64,000 bases of DNA from NCBI RefSeq assembly GCF_036320965.1, contig NC_092250.1, positions 19,055,117 to 19,119,116 on the forward strand, given 5' to 3'. The notes beneath the pieces were generated by a model. That model saw only the letters and a list, made by a program, of their open reading frames with translations, was not told the DNA's origin and did no database searches. Below, one piece after another: positions 12,553 to 25,770 of this stretch. The stretch is from Panulirus ornatus (Eukaryota > Arthropoda > Malacostraca > Decapoda > Palinuridae). Positions within the stretch are counted from its first letter, which is position 1. Each line of letters begins with the position of its first letter. A program made the translations under genes and the position numbers.

Positions 12553-12612
<60 letters not shown>
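12553..12612. repeat. (TA)n microsatellite
   Basis: About 30 TA units with no recognisable element attached. Confidence 0.95.
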
Positions 12613-12616
<4 letters not shown>

Positions 12617-12619
12617 AAT

Positions 12620-13490
12620 CTTGAAGGGTGTTGGCTAAGGGTGCGCGACCAAGATCACGCCCAGCTAATCCACCTGTGTGGAAGGTATATCACTTACGGT
12701 TCATTGTACAGTAACGTAACCTCGTGTACTCCACGTCACGAGAGCAGTCGTACTGCTTACATTCTCAACTATAATTACTTGTCTGCTACGTTCTCTGTCC
12801 CATCCACCATCATAACAAACACATAGACCTACTTTAAACAAAATAACTGAAAACTTAACATGGTCGGATCTTGGGCAGGGTAGAATGCGCAGTGCACATG
12901 AGACCCTCGATAAGATGAAATTGAAATAAAAAAAATTATTGGAGATAAAGTCACAATGTAACAGTTACTGTAGCACTTGGCTTTGGCGGGGGGGGGGGGG
13001 GATTAAAGAGAAATTACCGTCATGAAGTGTGTAGCGGCGGGTGCTCGTCATGCGTAGTGATAAAAACTTCTCATCTTAATTTTGACTTGTTCTTGGTCAG
13101 TTGTATGTCACTTCTGCATCTGGAGGCATTACGAAATAAAACTATCATAAGATGCAGCTTTTTGCTCCAATCTATATGATGTCACGTTGTGCTGTGAAGT
13201 CCAAATTGTGGCAGATAGGGAATGATAACAGTTGACACAGGATACCCGGTCTGTCCCTGGCCCAGGGCCTCCACAGTCCTCAGTCCGGCACTGCACCAAA
13301 CATACAACTTGTGATAGAGCTTGACTGATAGACAGGCATCAAGTATGTTCAAGAGTGGAGATGTACAACACTCACATGTACTCTACTACATGCACATATA
13401 TAAAGCGACAAACAGATCAAACCACAGACAGGTACATATAGAAAGAAACGAAGAGTCTACGATACAGACAGAACAGACAGACAGACAGGC
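12620..13490. other. no gene seen
   Basis: Contains a G12 run near 12,990; otherwise nothing supported. Confidence 0.4.
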
Positions 13491-13496
13491 AGTTAC

Positions 13497-13520
13497 CTGG
13501 CGCCTGCTGACATAGCGTGC
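13497..13520 (-). CDS. candidate 24-nt microexon
   Basis: A textbook acceptor, TTTCTTTCATTCCAG (13,521-13,535), and a donor, CAG|GTAACT (13,497/13,496), lie only 24 nt apart. Joined to the signal-peptide exon at 18,685 (both phase 1), it would encode GTLCQQAP, a plausible signal-peptidase cleavage region. Such short exons cannot be proved from sequence alone. Confidence 0.4.
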
Positions 13521-13524
13521 CTGG

Positions 13525-16500
13525 AATGAAAGAAAACATCCAACAGCGTTAGAGACGTGCAGCTATAATGATACAGGATTTAATACAAGGCAAGCAAGCT
13601 TGTTAATGAAGTTGGTTGTGTGCAACAATGAACAATAAAGCACTGCATTATAACAAAACTTCAAAAGTTCCAAGATTAATTAATTCACAGAATCTATCTT
13701 ATAATCTTGCAAATACAGAAGATCTACAATAAAATCACTGAAGATACATGAAAATGTGTATGATGCAAACTATACTACTGAAAACGACAAATAACTAAAC
13801 ACAAAGCCAAGGAAATCGTAACATTGCCACAACTATGGAGACACACTTAGGCTACAATGCTCTGTCTGGCTATGTGGTGGTCGAGAACTATTGAAGTAAT
13901 AGATATGTGATAGGCTACTTCAACCCCCCCCCCCCCCCTATCGATAAGATGTGGACTGGCTTTCACGTATGAAGCACCGGCTTGTTATCTGAGCGGTCTT
14001 GGACGCTGATACATCGTGGATTAATAATCTTCCTTACCTAATGCTACTACCTGCCCATTGCGTCCCCTTACCAACTGGAAATTACCTGCCCATAAATGAA
14101 TCCCTTATACCTACTGCCACTACCTCTCCGTTAATAAGTTTCCTAACCCAACGGAACTACCTGCTCATTTATGACTCCTCTTACCTATTGCAATTACTTA
14201 CCCGCAATGTTATCTAACGCCACACAATATGGAATGATATGATGTTGTCTCATACAGAGTTGATTGGTTGAATATCTGAGTTTTGGAAATTTTAACTGCC
14301 TAGGTCATCATAGCCGTCAAGGCCAAGTAATAACCACCTTCACACGTTAAATATAATTTTAAGACCGTGTTAAATCTCACGTGTATATGGCCTTTGCTAC
14401 AATTTCTACCAATCCCAAGAACTTCGAATCGAAACATACAAATTTCATGACGTTAAAATATGGATTTCCCTTTGGCAGCACGAACACGAACGCTGATTCT
14501 GTGAATACAAAAGTGGAATATTGCAAAAAAAGAAAAAATAAATACATGACATTTTCTTTTCTATAAGAAATAACACATCATGTGACAGCTGAGGGTGTTC
14601 CACATTCATCACCATGTGCATTGTAATCTGATATGACAGCGGAAATGTCTGTACTTAAGCTGGATATTTTGTGCTTCTAAATCTTTCACAGAAAAGTTTT
14701 CCTGGGAGGTCTTAGGGTTCATGGGCGTGTTAAATACCCAGCAATGTATTCATGAAGGATTATACACACGTACATTTGCAAGACAAATAGAGATACTCCA
14801 AACAGCAACATAAACCTTACTATTTCATTTGTATGACTTAGCTCATATACTGTACGTTTCTCATGGTTCAGACCTGTACCTTTATCTAGCTTGGCCCACA
14901 CATTAACTTCATGCTGCTCTATCTCCTACAAACCTTGGTGCTTCTGATTACATGCCTAGCGTCTCAGCTACCTATATCCTAGTGTAATGTACTGTACTCT
15001 ACGCATAACCCAGATCGTTCGCTCACTCTATATACAATATAATCAATGATCACATTCAATGTATACTTTAAGTTATTGTAAGCGGCCGACAATCCCCTTC
15101 AAGACCATAGCTCAAGTTTTTACACACTAGTTTAGATCTGGAAGCCAGAGCCTTCGATCACAGTTTCTCATTAATCCTACAGACTCAAAATGGACCTTGA
15201 ATCCTTAAACAATCCCGCACCCAAGAAGGTCACACCAGCGCTTGACCGTTGAGATAAAGGCCGGGCTCCCTAGCGATCTCCACACAGATAAAGAGATAAG
15301 GTTTCCAGCCTTACCTCAGACAATGATAACTCGCAACCAATCCCAGCTCCTCTACAGCCATTTGTTCCTACAGTAATCATCCTGAGGAGTGTGCATGGCC
15401 ACGGCCATACCTCAAGTACCATGCTATTATTGTAAACACAGTGATAACATTACACAGCTCTGTAACTCTGAACTAGCGTACCGTAAAATTTATCTCAGCG
15501 TACAGCGTTGCCTACTCCATAACGATTCATAACATAACCTCATCTCACTCAACATAATCATACTCTACTAACTTAAGTTTACCATACAGCTTAATATTTA
15601 CGCGTCGTGTAGTAGCCTAAGCCCCAACTACATCTAATCTCAATATTGGCCACAGTACAGTGCATCGTTTTACCTCACGTCCAGGACTTTGCAGCATCAG
15701 TACTGGGTTACTAATTACCTAATTTCATACCTTGTTATCCTCTTATCAATACTGAAACACTCCCTAACCTCCGTGTACTATGAAGGCAAACTAGTGTAAT
15801 AATGGCAATGAGGTAAGGCTTACCTCGCATGTCTATACAACCCACCCTAATGTACGATGAAGCCATGATAAAGCATAGCGTAAAAACTAGCTTAAGACTA
15901 CAGGTATTCTAGAGATATGAGAGCAACTTCGAATCCAACTGAATGTGCAAAATATTGTACAAGAGAACATGCTGCTTTAAACAAACGACAGAAAAACTCA
16001 GTTTAACCCATGTTTTGCTGTCTGATTATTCAAACACTAAACTATGGCCATGTTATGAGGTTAGAGCTAGGAATATCAATTACAAATAGTATATAAAAAG
16101 GGCACAAATGCCCTAAGTAATGGACGGTCTGTCTGTCAATCATCTACGCAACTGTTTCAGTTTACATAAAGTGAAACACATGAAACCAGCCATGCACTTG
16201 TGTGAATTCTGCAGAGGCGTCGGCTCCTACACAGCGAATAATGTACAATATACAACAAACACGTTATTGCCAACAATAACACAGATGACTATACGAAAAT
16301 ACTAACAAAGAGAATTCAAGCTTTGCCAGATATCTCTTCATCCCTCATCTACCACCATAGCATACTTTGAGGTGGTATCAGCCTTAGATCTTTGTGTATC
16401 TCCCCTCTTGCCCCCACCACACACACATACACCGGGAGAGGGTGTTCAGGCGAGGAGTGGTGGTGGAGTGCGTGGAGTCAGCAATATCAGTCTGGGTCTG

Positions 16501-16980
16501 CTGACCCAACACTGGGCCCCCAGACCTGTTCCCCACCTCTTCCTTCACTTTCATTCCTTCTCTTCCTTGCCGCATTCCCGAGAGCTCTGCAACAAGTTCC
16601 TCTTAAACTCTTGTCCCCTAAACCTTTCCATCCAATACACAAAGATGATTTCCGTGGCTTTATCTTCAGACATCAGATCTGATCTTTGAACCTCTGAAGG
16701 ACAAACTTGAGCCGAGCTTGGATCACGCCAGTTATAACTGCTGTGGTACTCTATAGTACATCGTCTCATTTCATTTTCTCTACACAGTACAAAAAAAAAA
16801 AAAAGCTCAATGAACATCTGGAAAAATCAGCGATTTATTAATTTGCTTGGTGGTAACTTGGAGATGAATAAAGTCCTGGATTATAATATCTTCATGATTA
16901 CGATATACTGCCGGTGCTCTCCTACCGTCTATTTCCTTGTCATCTACAGTATAGTCATGGAGTTCTTTCCTGAACAAAAG
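13525..16980. other. no gene seen
   Basis: Long AT-rich tract with a C15 run near 13,925, imperfect CTACCTGC-type repeats at 14,030-14,210, and no supported exon. A 53-nt candidate at 15,315-15,367 was rejected. Confidence 0.4.
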
Positions 16981-17071
16981 AAATATTTTGTCATAATTCC
17001 ATGGCATAATATTTTGAAAAGTACATTTGCTCCACTTACAATTCGCCTTTGCATAAATGCAAAGGTAGTGG

Positions 17072-17072
<1 letters not shown>

Positions 17073-17153
<81 letters not shown>
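17073..17153. repeat. (TA)n microsatellite
   Basis: About 40 TA units abutting the LINE fragment at 17,155. Confidence 0.95.
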
Positions 17154-17154
<1 letters not shown>

Positions 17155-17155
<1 letters not shown>

Positions 17156-17400
17156 CCTACGGCAAGGTTGCGTGAAGTTCACCATGGCTTTTCAATTTGT
17201 CTGTGGATAGGGTGATCAGGGAGGGATCTGCGAATCTTTGAGAATGGTGCGAGTGCGTATACAGTCTGTACGGGAAGAGAGGGCCTGAGAAGTGTCAGTT
17301 GTTTGCTGATGATACAGTACAGTTGGCAGATTCGAGTGAGAAACTGCAGAGGTTGGTGACAGTCTGGAAGTGTTACAGGATTTTTTTTTTTTTTTTCAGT
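17155..17400 (+). pseudogene. LINE reverse transcriptase fragment
   Basis: Nucleotide similarity to 56,160-56,370: GGCAAGGTTGCGTG (the RQGCV box), then TTTGCTGATGATACAG (the FADDT catalytic box) and GAGAAACTGCAG. The frame is broken throughout and the fragment ends in a T16 run. It begins exactly at the (TA)n array. Confidence 0.75.
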
Positions 17401-17419
17401 GAAGGCTCCAGTCACGGAC

Positions 17420-18680
17420 ATAAATTCACTTGAAGGCCGGGCCTTAATTACAGAGATTATGAAAAGGAAAAAGAAGAATCACGGGAAAGTATTTACGAAT
17501 TTTGAAGGAAGTGAAAACCGTAATATTTAAAAGGGAAAACATAAGGTATAGAGTTCCACAGCTTCGAGGTGTAGGGAAAGAAACACTTAACAAAATGGCC
17601 CAAAATTCGAGTTGCCGACAGCCACACAGTAATCATGAGACGCAGCTGCTTGCCGAGTACCGCGCCGTCTAGCTAGAGGCGGGAGCACACAAGCAGCAAG
17701 CTCTCGGAAGCAAAAACAAAGGTATTACCTATAAAAGGGAAGCGAACCAACATTGCGGTAGAGGGCAAGTGAGTCAAGTTTGGAAGTTAGAGTGGGAGAG
17801 TGCGGATTTATCAGCAGCTATTGTCGCAGAGAGGTCAAAGTACAATTTTACTCATTACTCAAATCTACCCCACGAAAAATCAAATGCTTAAAACAAAACT
17901 TTCCCCATATTTCAAATTTGCACAATGAAACATTTGATTTGTATTATATTTTACCCAAGGTACAGATTCATAAACTGCGAATCATTAAATGTCTATAAAC
18001 AAACGACTACCTTTATTACAGGAAGTTATGTATGCATCCATGTTATGATCCCAAGAAATAAAAATCATGTCTCCGTCAGATTTTTTCATAAATTCATAAA
18101 CTCTGGTCCTGAAGCACTCCAGTCAATCCCCAAACCCCACCACCCAAATGAACCGCCTCAACGTAACATATTCCACAAACATATAATTTAATTCTCAGGA
18201 CGCATTTATTTACTGAGATGAATAAATAGTCCACCATGCCTTAATTACTCATACTAAGGCAGAATTAATGCTGGACTGGCATTAGGTGGTAAAGATATAC
18301 ATGAAGAGAAGAGTCTTGTTGACTGTGCCGCCAAGTCGCTCCAACTACATAACAAGCGCAGTGCGCTTCTGAATAAACAAATCACTTAAGTGATTAGGTG
18401 AAATGTAGGCAATTGTACAGTTACGACTTATTCACTTCCAGTTTCATAAACGAATACTAAAGAAACATTATTCTCTAACATCAATGCTATTTTACCACCG
18501 ACCGCAACCTGACCCAATCACAAAAATCCCGATGCTTCCCAAACATGATCCTGCTAATTCAGGACTGTCGCCGTTACAGTTTGTACTACATCAATATGAG
18601 GCACAAGAAATTAAACATGTATCATTAAAATTTTACGAAGACAAGTGTTTGTTAATAAGCAAGAACCAGGAGGGAAACAC
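17420..18680. other. no gene seen
   Basis: No supported exon or repeat. Confidence 0.4.
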
Positions 18681-18684
18681 TCAC

Positions 18685-18730
18685 CAAAGAATGTGAGAAA
18701 CACCAGGAGTATCCCGCTGGAGTGATCCAT
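18685..18730 (-). CDS. candidate first coding exon, signal peptide
   Basis: ATG at 18,730 in a reasonable context (GTCATGG) opens MDHSSGILLVFLTFF, a short hydrophobic secretion signal. It ends at a consensus donor, TTTG|GTGAGT (18,685/18,684), in phase 1. The next minus-strand exon with matching phase is the 24-nt microexon at 13,497. Together with 10,612, 8,989 and 6,377 this suggests a small secreted protein. All joins are inferred from splice consensus and phase. Confidence 0.4.
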
Positions 18731-18739
18731 GACGACAAA

Positions 18740-19560
18740 TCGTCCTGCAGCTAACAGGGGCCAGGTGACACTTGACAACAAATCAACTCTCCTCCGGGTC
18801 ACCTCCAATAAACCAAACAGTCCTTTTCCAACTACACACACCACTACAGATCCTTGTAGTCCCAGAACCCGATTGCAGTACTCATCTGTCTTCTGAAAGG
18901 ATCAGCAAATCATGCTCGGTGTGGGTGTACCGAACCACACGGAGGGATCGCGCACACTGACCACCTCTGTGCATCTGTCTGCCAGTCGCCAGTGCCTGGC
19001 CACGAGCGTAAGGCATGACCGGCAACGTGTAGCCACTTACATATCATTACTAACTTAAGATTACATTTAACAGTTGCCATATTAGATGATAAGAAATTAA
19101 ATAAAACTTTCTAAACGTACTCAGGATAACTTTTAGAGACGATAACACAAATATGACAAGACCCAAACGGTATCAACAATCTTTCCGTTTACATGTGACT
19201 GATTACGAGAATAAAGGTGGCTAAGGCTGGCCTAGTGGTAATATATGATATCGTCCGTGAGAGCAAGACAAGCGAAGGCGAGAGATAACAGTGTGGCCAG
19301 ACCATCCCCAGCACTTGATCTCGAAGTACCCTCCCCAATGAGACAGGTCGTCAGCAGACTGTGTGGGCCACGTCAGCGTCATTACCCAGCTACCTATCCC
19401 GGAGACTCTCGAAAACGGTTCAGATCAGCTATTATTTCAGTCACTTGGCTGGGATATCAACAGACTAAGAGGTTTTATCGGGTTAATGACTGACACTATC
19501 ATTACAAATTCCATACTATATGACTGCTGTAATATTCCTGTCCTATAAAAAGATTTTACC
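18740..19560. other. no gene seen
   Basis: Open frames near 19,245-19,550 are short and lack splice or homology support. Confidence 0.4.
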
Positions 19561-19565
19561 ACTGT

Positions 19566-19567
<2 letters not shown>

Positions 19568-19642
<75 letters not shown>
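19568..19642. repeat. (TA)n microsatellite
   Basis: About 37 TA units. Confidence 0.95.
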
Positions 19643-19644
<2 letters not shown>

Positions 19645-21220
19645 CACACAAGGAGTATCCAGAAATAAAGGCAAACAAGAAAACAAAATACGAAGTGCCA
19701 CAAGTGCTTTCGTATAATTACATTATCAAGACTGAGTAAAGATAGAGACAACCAGAATATAACACACAGCCGCCACTGGGCAGGTCAGGCAGATGAAATA
19801 AGGAACAGGTGAAGGGATTAGGTTACAGGTCATTCGACGGCCTCACCTCTCTTAGGTTAACCTATGTTCTGCACAATATATAATTTTTTTATCGTTTTAT
19901 GATTTATGTAAATCATTTTGATCCATATTTCTATTAACTGTGTTTGATGAGAGACGATTCAACATTATTTCTATCCACTTATTGCATTAGGTTCTTGATC
20001 AAGAATGATGGGATGTAGCGCGCATGTGCAATACGATTCAAAACAAACAAAATTGCAGTATCAATTGGTAATGATGTCTCAAATCATTACTAAGCAAATT
20101 TCCTGTTTTATCAGGATTATGCTAAAAAAAAAAAAAAGTCTGAGAAATACGAGAGAACGCAGGACCAACAGGGAACCACTGAAGATCACAGGAGACATCT
20201 GGAATGCCAACAGAGCTCACTCCTCGGCTAATGCCTGCTTGCTCTTCAATGAACAAGGAAAGTTATCCATAGAAAAAATGCATTCGACTTTGGCCCGTTT
20301 TCTCTGAAGTAGGGTAAATACGCCTCTGCCGGCAGGCAGCGCTTTCAGCAAAATCTACAGTTTCACCTTCAATTTTCATTAGTTAAATTTTTTTCACGGT
20401 GCAATAAGTAGCTACCACTACTGACAAGTGTTGCTCTCACACAGGTATCGGAAACAATTCTTACAGGCACAATCTGACTCCTCATAAGAAAGATTTAAAT
20501 AGAGAACATTGAGGAAACGAGAAATATCATATACGACAAATTCAGTTTCTCGGTTACTTTGGTCGCTTACATTCCGCAACTATACCCCGTCCCACACCTT
20601 CCAGCCTGTAATTCGAAAGTTGAACCACTGAAGAAAAATATATAGAAACAGGTCGTGATGCCAGGCTGAGAGCGCTGCTTGAAGGCAGTGGTGGGTTCCG
20701 TCCCTACAGTAAGAAAAGCGGCTCATTATAGCATTTTTTTCCTTAGGCAGCCGTTCATCGCTTCTCCCACATCGCTACCAAAACAGCAACTTTCAACCCT
20801 AAGAGTGCACTACCCGGTAAGATGTACACGATGTATTACAATTATGATCTATGATCACCTATGGTGACTACTGGTTGAGCTTACAGATAATAGTGAAAAG
20901 TCGGAATTTCGGGGGTAGGGGATCGTACCAGCAGCTTTCCGTGTATTTCAGTATTAAAAATATATACAACCATCCGTGACGTACAATTTTCAGGTACAGA
21001 TGACACTAAATTTGCGTCTGTGATAATCATGTCGCTTATGAAAAGAGTGTAAGTTCTCAAGGGCAAGGGGTATAAGCTGCTATCACAAGTGTTGGGATTA
21101 CATAAACATGATAATCTTAACTCAAGAGGTAGTTGGGTGGGCCTTATCAAACCATGTTACTTCATGTCAATCAATTACCCACACAATATATATTGTGTTT
21201 CATTTTCCCCGTGGACTCAC
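19645..21220. other. no gene seen
   Basis: No supported gene. 20,535-20,680 is the diverged counterpart of 3,930-4,110. Confidence 0.4.
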
Positions 21221-21222
21221 AG

Positions 21223-21224
<2 letters not shown>

Positions 21225-21290
<66 letters not shown>
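21225..21290. repeat. (TA)n microsatellite
   Basis: Left border of the family B copy. Confidence 0.95.
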
Positions 21291-21294
<4 letters not shown>

Positions 21295-21506
21295 CTATTC
21301 GCCATTTCCGCATTGGCGAGATAGCATTAAGAACAGAGGACTGAGCCTTTGAGGGAATATCCTCACTTGGCCCCCTTTTCTGTTCCTCTTTTGGAAAATT
21401 AAAAAACGAGAGGGGAGGATTTCCAGCCTCCCGCTCCCTCCCCTTTTAGCGCCTTATACGACACGCAGAGAATACGTGGGAAGTATTCTTTCTCCCCTAT
21501 CCCCAT

Positions 21507-21507
<1 letters not shown>
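21291..21507 (+). mobile_element. short SINE-like element (family B)
   Basis: Opposite orientation to the 1,905 copy. It starts GCCATTTCCGCATTGGCGAG, runs through CCTCACTTGGCCCCC, GAGGGGAGGATTTCCAGCC and CCCTTTTAGCGCC, and ends CTATCCCCATGGA directly at the (TA)n of 21,508. TA arrays flank both sides. Confidence 0.8.

Positions 21508-21555
<48 letters not shown>
21508..21555. repeat. (TA)n microsatellite
   Basis: Tail-side array of the family B copy. Confidence 0.95.
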
Positions 21556-21559
<4 letters not shown>

Positions 21560-21900
21560 TTTATCATACTTTGTCCCATTTGTCCGTGATGATAGCATGA
21601 AGGCGAAATCGCACTTCTGTAGTTCATACAATTCTATTTAACGTAATTTTTCTATACATGACACATGTTTCTAGAGACAATCCACCATATCAAGTGCCAA
21701 TACTTAAAAAAGTTATTTAAATCCCAACATCAGCCTTAATTCCCGCAGTCCAACAACGATCTTTATAAGGTAAGCTCTGTCTGCTTTGGTCATAACCGTT
21801 TGTTAGGGTGTGTTATGGGAGGGTCACGTGGCGGGCATTGACCTGGGTAGCTAGGTGTCTTGAACAATTTTTCTTTATATTTTTGTGTTTTGTCAACTCT

Positions 21901-21951
21901 CAAAATGATTTTGCTGAAGCTAGGATTCAAAATGATTTTGCTGAAGCTAGC
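21901..21951. repeat. 27-bp tandem duplication
   Basis: AAAATGATTTTGCTGAAGCT occurs twice in tandem. Confidence 0.9.
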
Positions 21952-22039
21952 ATGGGTTCTTAAATTGCCTGGGGAAAATTAAAATTCTTAGTATTAGCAT
22001 TTATAACATTCAATGACCTTGCGTGTGGCATAATCAGCA

Positions 22040-22560
22040 GAGGGTTATAAAATACCGGGATTTTCAAGATCTATGGGGTGATCATTTTCATGACAATGTT
22101 TAGCAATCGCATTTTTGTGGTCAACCCTGCGAACTGAATGGCGGTGCCAGTAACGCATCTCCGTTACAGATTTACCAGTCTGGCCTACGTAAATATGTGT
22201 ACATGCCTTGCATTTGACGCTATAAACACTCCCAATTGTTGCATGATTTGGCCTACTATTTGTCAAGGTTTTGCTGGTGTTATTTTACTGGAAAGCATCA
22301 TTACAAGTACTGTCTTTTAGAACATGTCTTAGATTAGCCAAGTTGGAAGAACAGGGCACTAAACATTTAGACTTATCCTTATCTGTCACATCTTTGTTAC
22401 AAGAAGTGTAAAATGTCCTCCTAGCTTTCCAGTAAGTTTTGTTCACAAACCAATTGCGATAATATACAGCCTAAAGATACGTTTTATATGACTACATTCA
22501 TCTACCAGGCCTATGGGATCACATATCCGTAGTGCTCTCAAAAATACAGACATAACATAC
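22040..22560 (-). mobile_element. Penelope-like element fragment (GIY-YIG end)
   Basis: The minus frame ending at 22,045 carries a GIY-YIG nuclease signature as in Penelope-type elements: VYSVKCKACTHIYVGQTGKS, then conserved Arg/His positions and NAIAKHCHENDHPID. Further 5' (22,400-22,560) degraded frames read RALRICDP and ECSHIKRIF, which fit the end of the Penelope reverse-transcriptase region. Stops and frame changes separate the parts, so it is a dead 3' remnant. Confidence 0.75.
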
Positions 22561-25000
22561 TTTGGTTGTCAGGTTCGATAAATCACTTTCTGCAATTTCC
22601 TCAACCCAAAACACCTGTTCCCACTGAAGGTCTCCCTTGATTTTTGAATAATGGAGAATATCTCAAAAGGTAGTGATTTGCTGTATAAATGAGGGTCATA
22701 TTTGTGCAAAACCAATTAAAAAACCATCACAAAAACAAATTCAACTTCTAAAAAGGTGGATGTCCAAAACAATAATATTACTAATTTTTCATGGCTACAA
22801 ATTAGCACTACCAGTGAATCATCAACTGCAAATTCACTACAAGTGAATAATCAAATACAAATATGATTAAAATTCCAGTTTGGGAGGCCCATAAAATTGT
22901 TTTGCAATGATTGTGTAATGTATGGAGAATATATTAAAACTGGTGGAGCATGAACTCAATAATTACTTTTCTTTCTAAGAAAATATATAAATGAACAGTA
23001 AGGGAAAATGTGGTTTTTAATTAATGTAAAAGTTGGTGGTACACTTCTAGAAATCATCAGTACCCATGAAAAACCTATCTTCCCCAAGCAGCCGAGGTTT
23101 ATCTTATTTTGTAAACAGTTGAAATAAGCCAAAAATACTGATGTCTGTGCCTTCCCACAACATGGTATGAATATGCACCAACAAATGTAACAACCTTTCC
23201 CCTCTCTTCTAACCATCTGATCAATATATAATAAAATCTCAATTTGCAGTCAACTTTTCTACTTTTCAGTACCTTATTCTTCCCTAACTCTACTTTTGAA
23301 AGAAACTGCATCCAATTCTTCTCCACCATCTCATCCCACTCAACCATTACCCTCTCCTATATCTTCCTCTCACAAAGTATTCCAAATACTCCATCAGCTA
23401 CAAATGGGCAAGGAATATGGCCCCGATATCATGTTCAAAAGGACTGTACCTCTGATCTAGTTTTGATCATTGCCAGCCTGTCTTGTATCACTCCCAAAAC
23501 CCCAACTATATCCTCCAGTACTAAAATTTTTGTAAATCAAAAGTTTTGGAAACTCTCCTCATCTCATTAACAGCACCTGCTCTACATATTCAGAATTCCC
23601 TCATGGTAGCAATTTACAACAAATTAAATTTTTCATTGTGTTACCATTTGAGAGCATTTTTCTTTTTGAGAAAAAAAAATATAAATGCAGTACATCAATA
23701 CAGTAACAGGTTACCTATGTTTGTGGTAGGATTATCAAATGAATAAATGTTCAGGCTGCATTGTCAGACGTAAAGTGCATCCCATTAATGGTATAATATA
23801 TGCACATATAATCATGGGATCATGTTAATGGTATAATATATGCACATCATCATTGATTCACGTTATAATTCCCAATGGTGGGAGTTCCATTATTCATTAG
23901 TTTCTATGGTCTATAGATTATTTGTATGTATCTACATACATTTCCTTTCCTGCTTAAGCAGAGCAAAAATGAGGTACTATCCCACACAGCATTTTGATGG
24001 CTACTGACCAGCTGTGTACAAAAAAATTACTGGTTTTGTGTAATCTTATGTGCAAAAAAAGAGTATGTATATATTAATATATCTCATTTTTTTCTTTACA
24101 GCATATCTCTACCACATATCACTGAATAAAACGCCCAAACTTTTACAATAATTTCTGTTATACTGGTAAGAGAGGCATTGAGGTGAAAGAGAGCAGGTCC
24201 TTGCTAGCAGCACAGATCCTCATTATTTGTATTTGTTTTTTCTTGGTGTAATTTCATTTTACACATCCTAATCAAATTAAACACTTCATAGATTTTTATA
24301 AGGTGTATCACTTACATATTTTACAAATATATGGATTCTTATAGCTTATGTAAATGCTTATCATTTACACTAAAGCATTCTTTACCTGAAAAATGAAAAG
24401 AACAGCCTTTTCATCAAAAATATGTAAAATAATACAAGAAAAACAGTTTCTTTTCCAGTAAAATTGACTGCAATAGTTACTGTGTACACTTCACCTCTGC
24501 CATGAAGATAGTTATAATTTCTTTGAGGATGTATGGGTGACTGTGATGCATATTTTCCAGCTGTATTTAAGTTTCAAGTGACATCTATGTATAAGATATA
24601 GAATCATACATCAGACGAGTATTCAAACAAGGGCATGTAAGTTTACAGCCACAATCATGGTGCAATGCATTAGATTATGTCCTGTAACAATAGTGCCACA
24701 GCATGGTGAAAGGGTTAAAATGTCAAAAGCGACAAGACAACAATAGTCAATGCAAAGTGGTAACAATAACTCATCAAATGCAAGTCATATAGGGAGAGGC
24801 AATTCTCATGTTTCCATTGGAATACATAAAGTCCAATGAAATATACAACAAACAAAACTGATCCTGACTAACCTTTCCATACATAAGCAATCCTAAGAAT
24901 ACCCAGCGCCAACTATTCTTCAAAGATGACAATGGGTGATATGTGAAAAGAGCATTGTTGCTCCAAGTAAATGTGAGGGGATTTGGTGAGTGGGGCAGGT
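22560..25000. other. no gene seen
   Basis: AT-rich. Short frames near 23,100-23,570 on both strands have no support. A 23-bp direct repeat (TTAATGGTATAATATATGCA and onward) occurs at 23,785 and 23,825. Confidence 0.4.
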
Positions 25001-25039
25001 CTACAGGATGCTGGGGTGTGTGTAGGTTCCTGAGAAGCA

Positions 25040-25770
25040 AATCAGTTGCTATTTACACATGACACAGCTCTGGTGGTAGAAAGAAGCTCCACAAACTGGT
25101 GACTGATTTTGAAACAGTTTATGATAGGAAGAACATGAAAGGTAATGTGAGCAAAGGGTAATGAGGTGCACAGAGCAAGGAAGTGAGACTTAATGCTTTG
25201 AGTGTAAATATGAATGGAAAGAATCTGCAGGAAGTGATGCACTTTTGGTAAATGGCAGAGGATGTGACAGCAAATGGATAGAACGGAAAATAAAAAGGCT
25301 TAGGTACTGGATGTGTGTGGAAAGATCACTGCCTGATAGGCAAAATGTAATTTAAGGTATGCAGTAATAGTCCCTACATTGCTGTATGGATGCAGGTCTT
25401 GGGCCCTCAATGCAAAAGAATAGAAGAGGGAGGAAGTTTTGGAAATTAAATTCATGGGTATAACAGGTGGTTTGAAGAAAGATGATAATATTGGGAATGA
25501 CTGTGTAAGAGAGATGTGGTAGTAAGTGCAGTCTGATTGCTCTAGTTTTGAGTAAATCAGTGAAGAAAGACCAACTAAGAGGATCCACATGTCAGAGGTG
25601 GAGGGGGAAAATGGGGAGAGAGAAGGATGAAGTGTATGAAGCTTTGGGGTGTCTCATGGTCTGACTACTCAGGAAGGTGAGAGGTATGCAGGGTATACAG
25701 TGGAGTTATGTGGTATAGAAAGGATAATGTGTTGTCAATGGGCTGAACCTGGACTTACGAAGTGATCAAA
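25040..25770 (+). pseudogene. decayed LINE, reverse-transcriptase C-terminal region
   Basis: Short frame pieces match the LINE pattern: FTHDTALVVE (a degraded FADDTALV box) near 25,050, MNGKNLQEV near 25,210, LLYGCRSWALN near 25,380, then FMGITGG and CVREMW. Stops and frameshifts are frequent. It is more diverged than the 55-57 kb copy and may be another subfamily. Confidence 0.65.

Noticed and set aside
15315..15367. 53-nt candidate exon on the minus strand with donor GTAAGG
   Set aside because: The acceptor has no pyrimidine tract and no neighbouring exon matches its phase.
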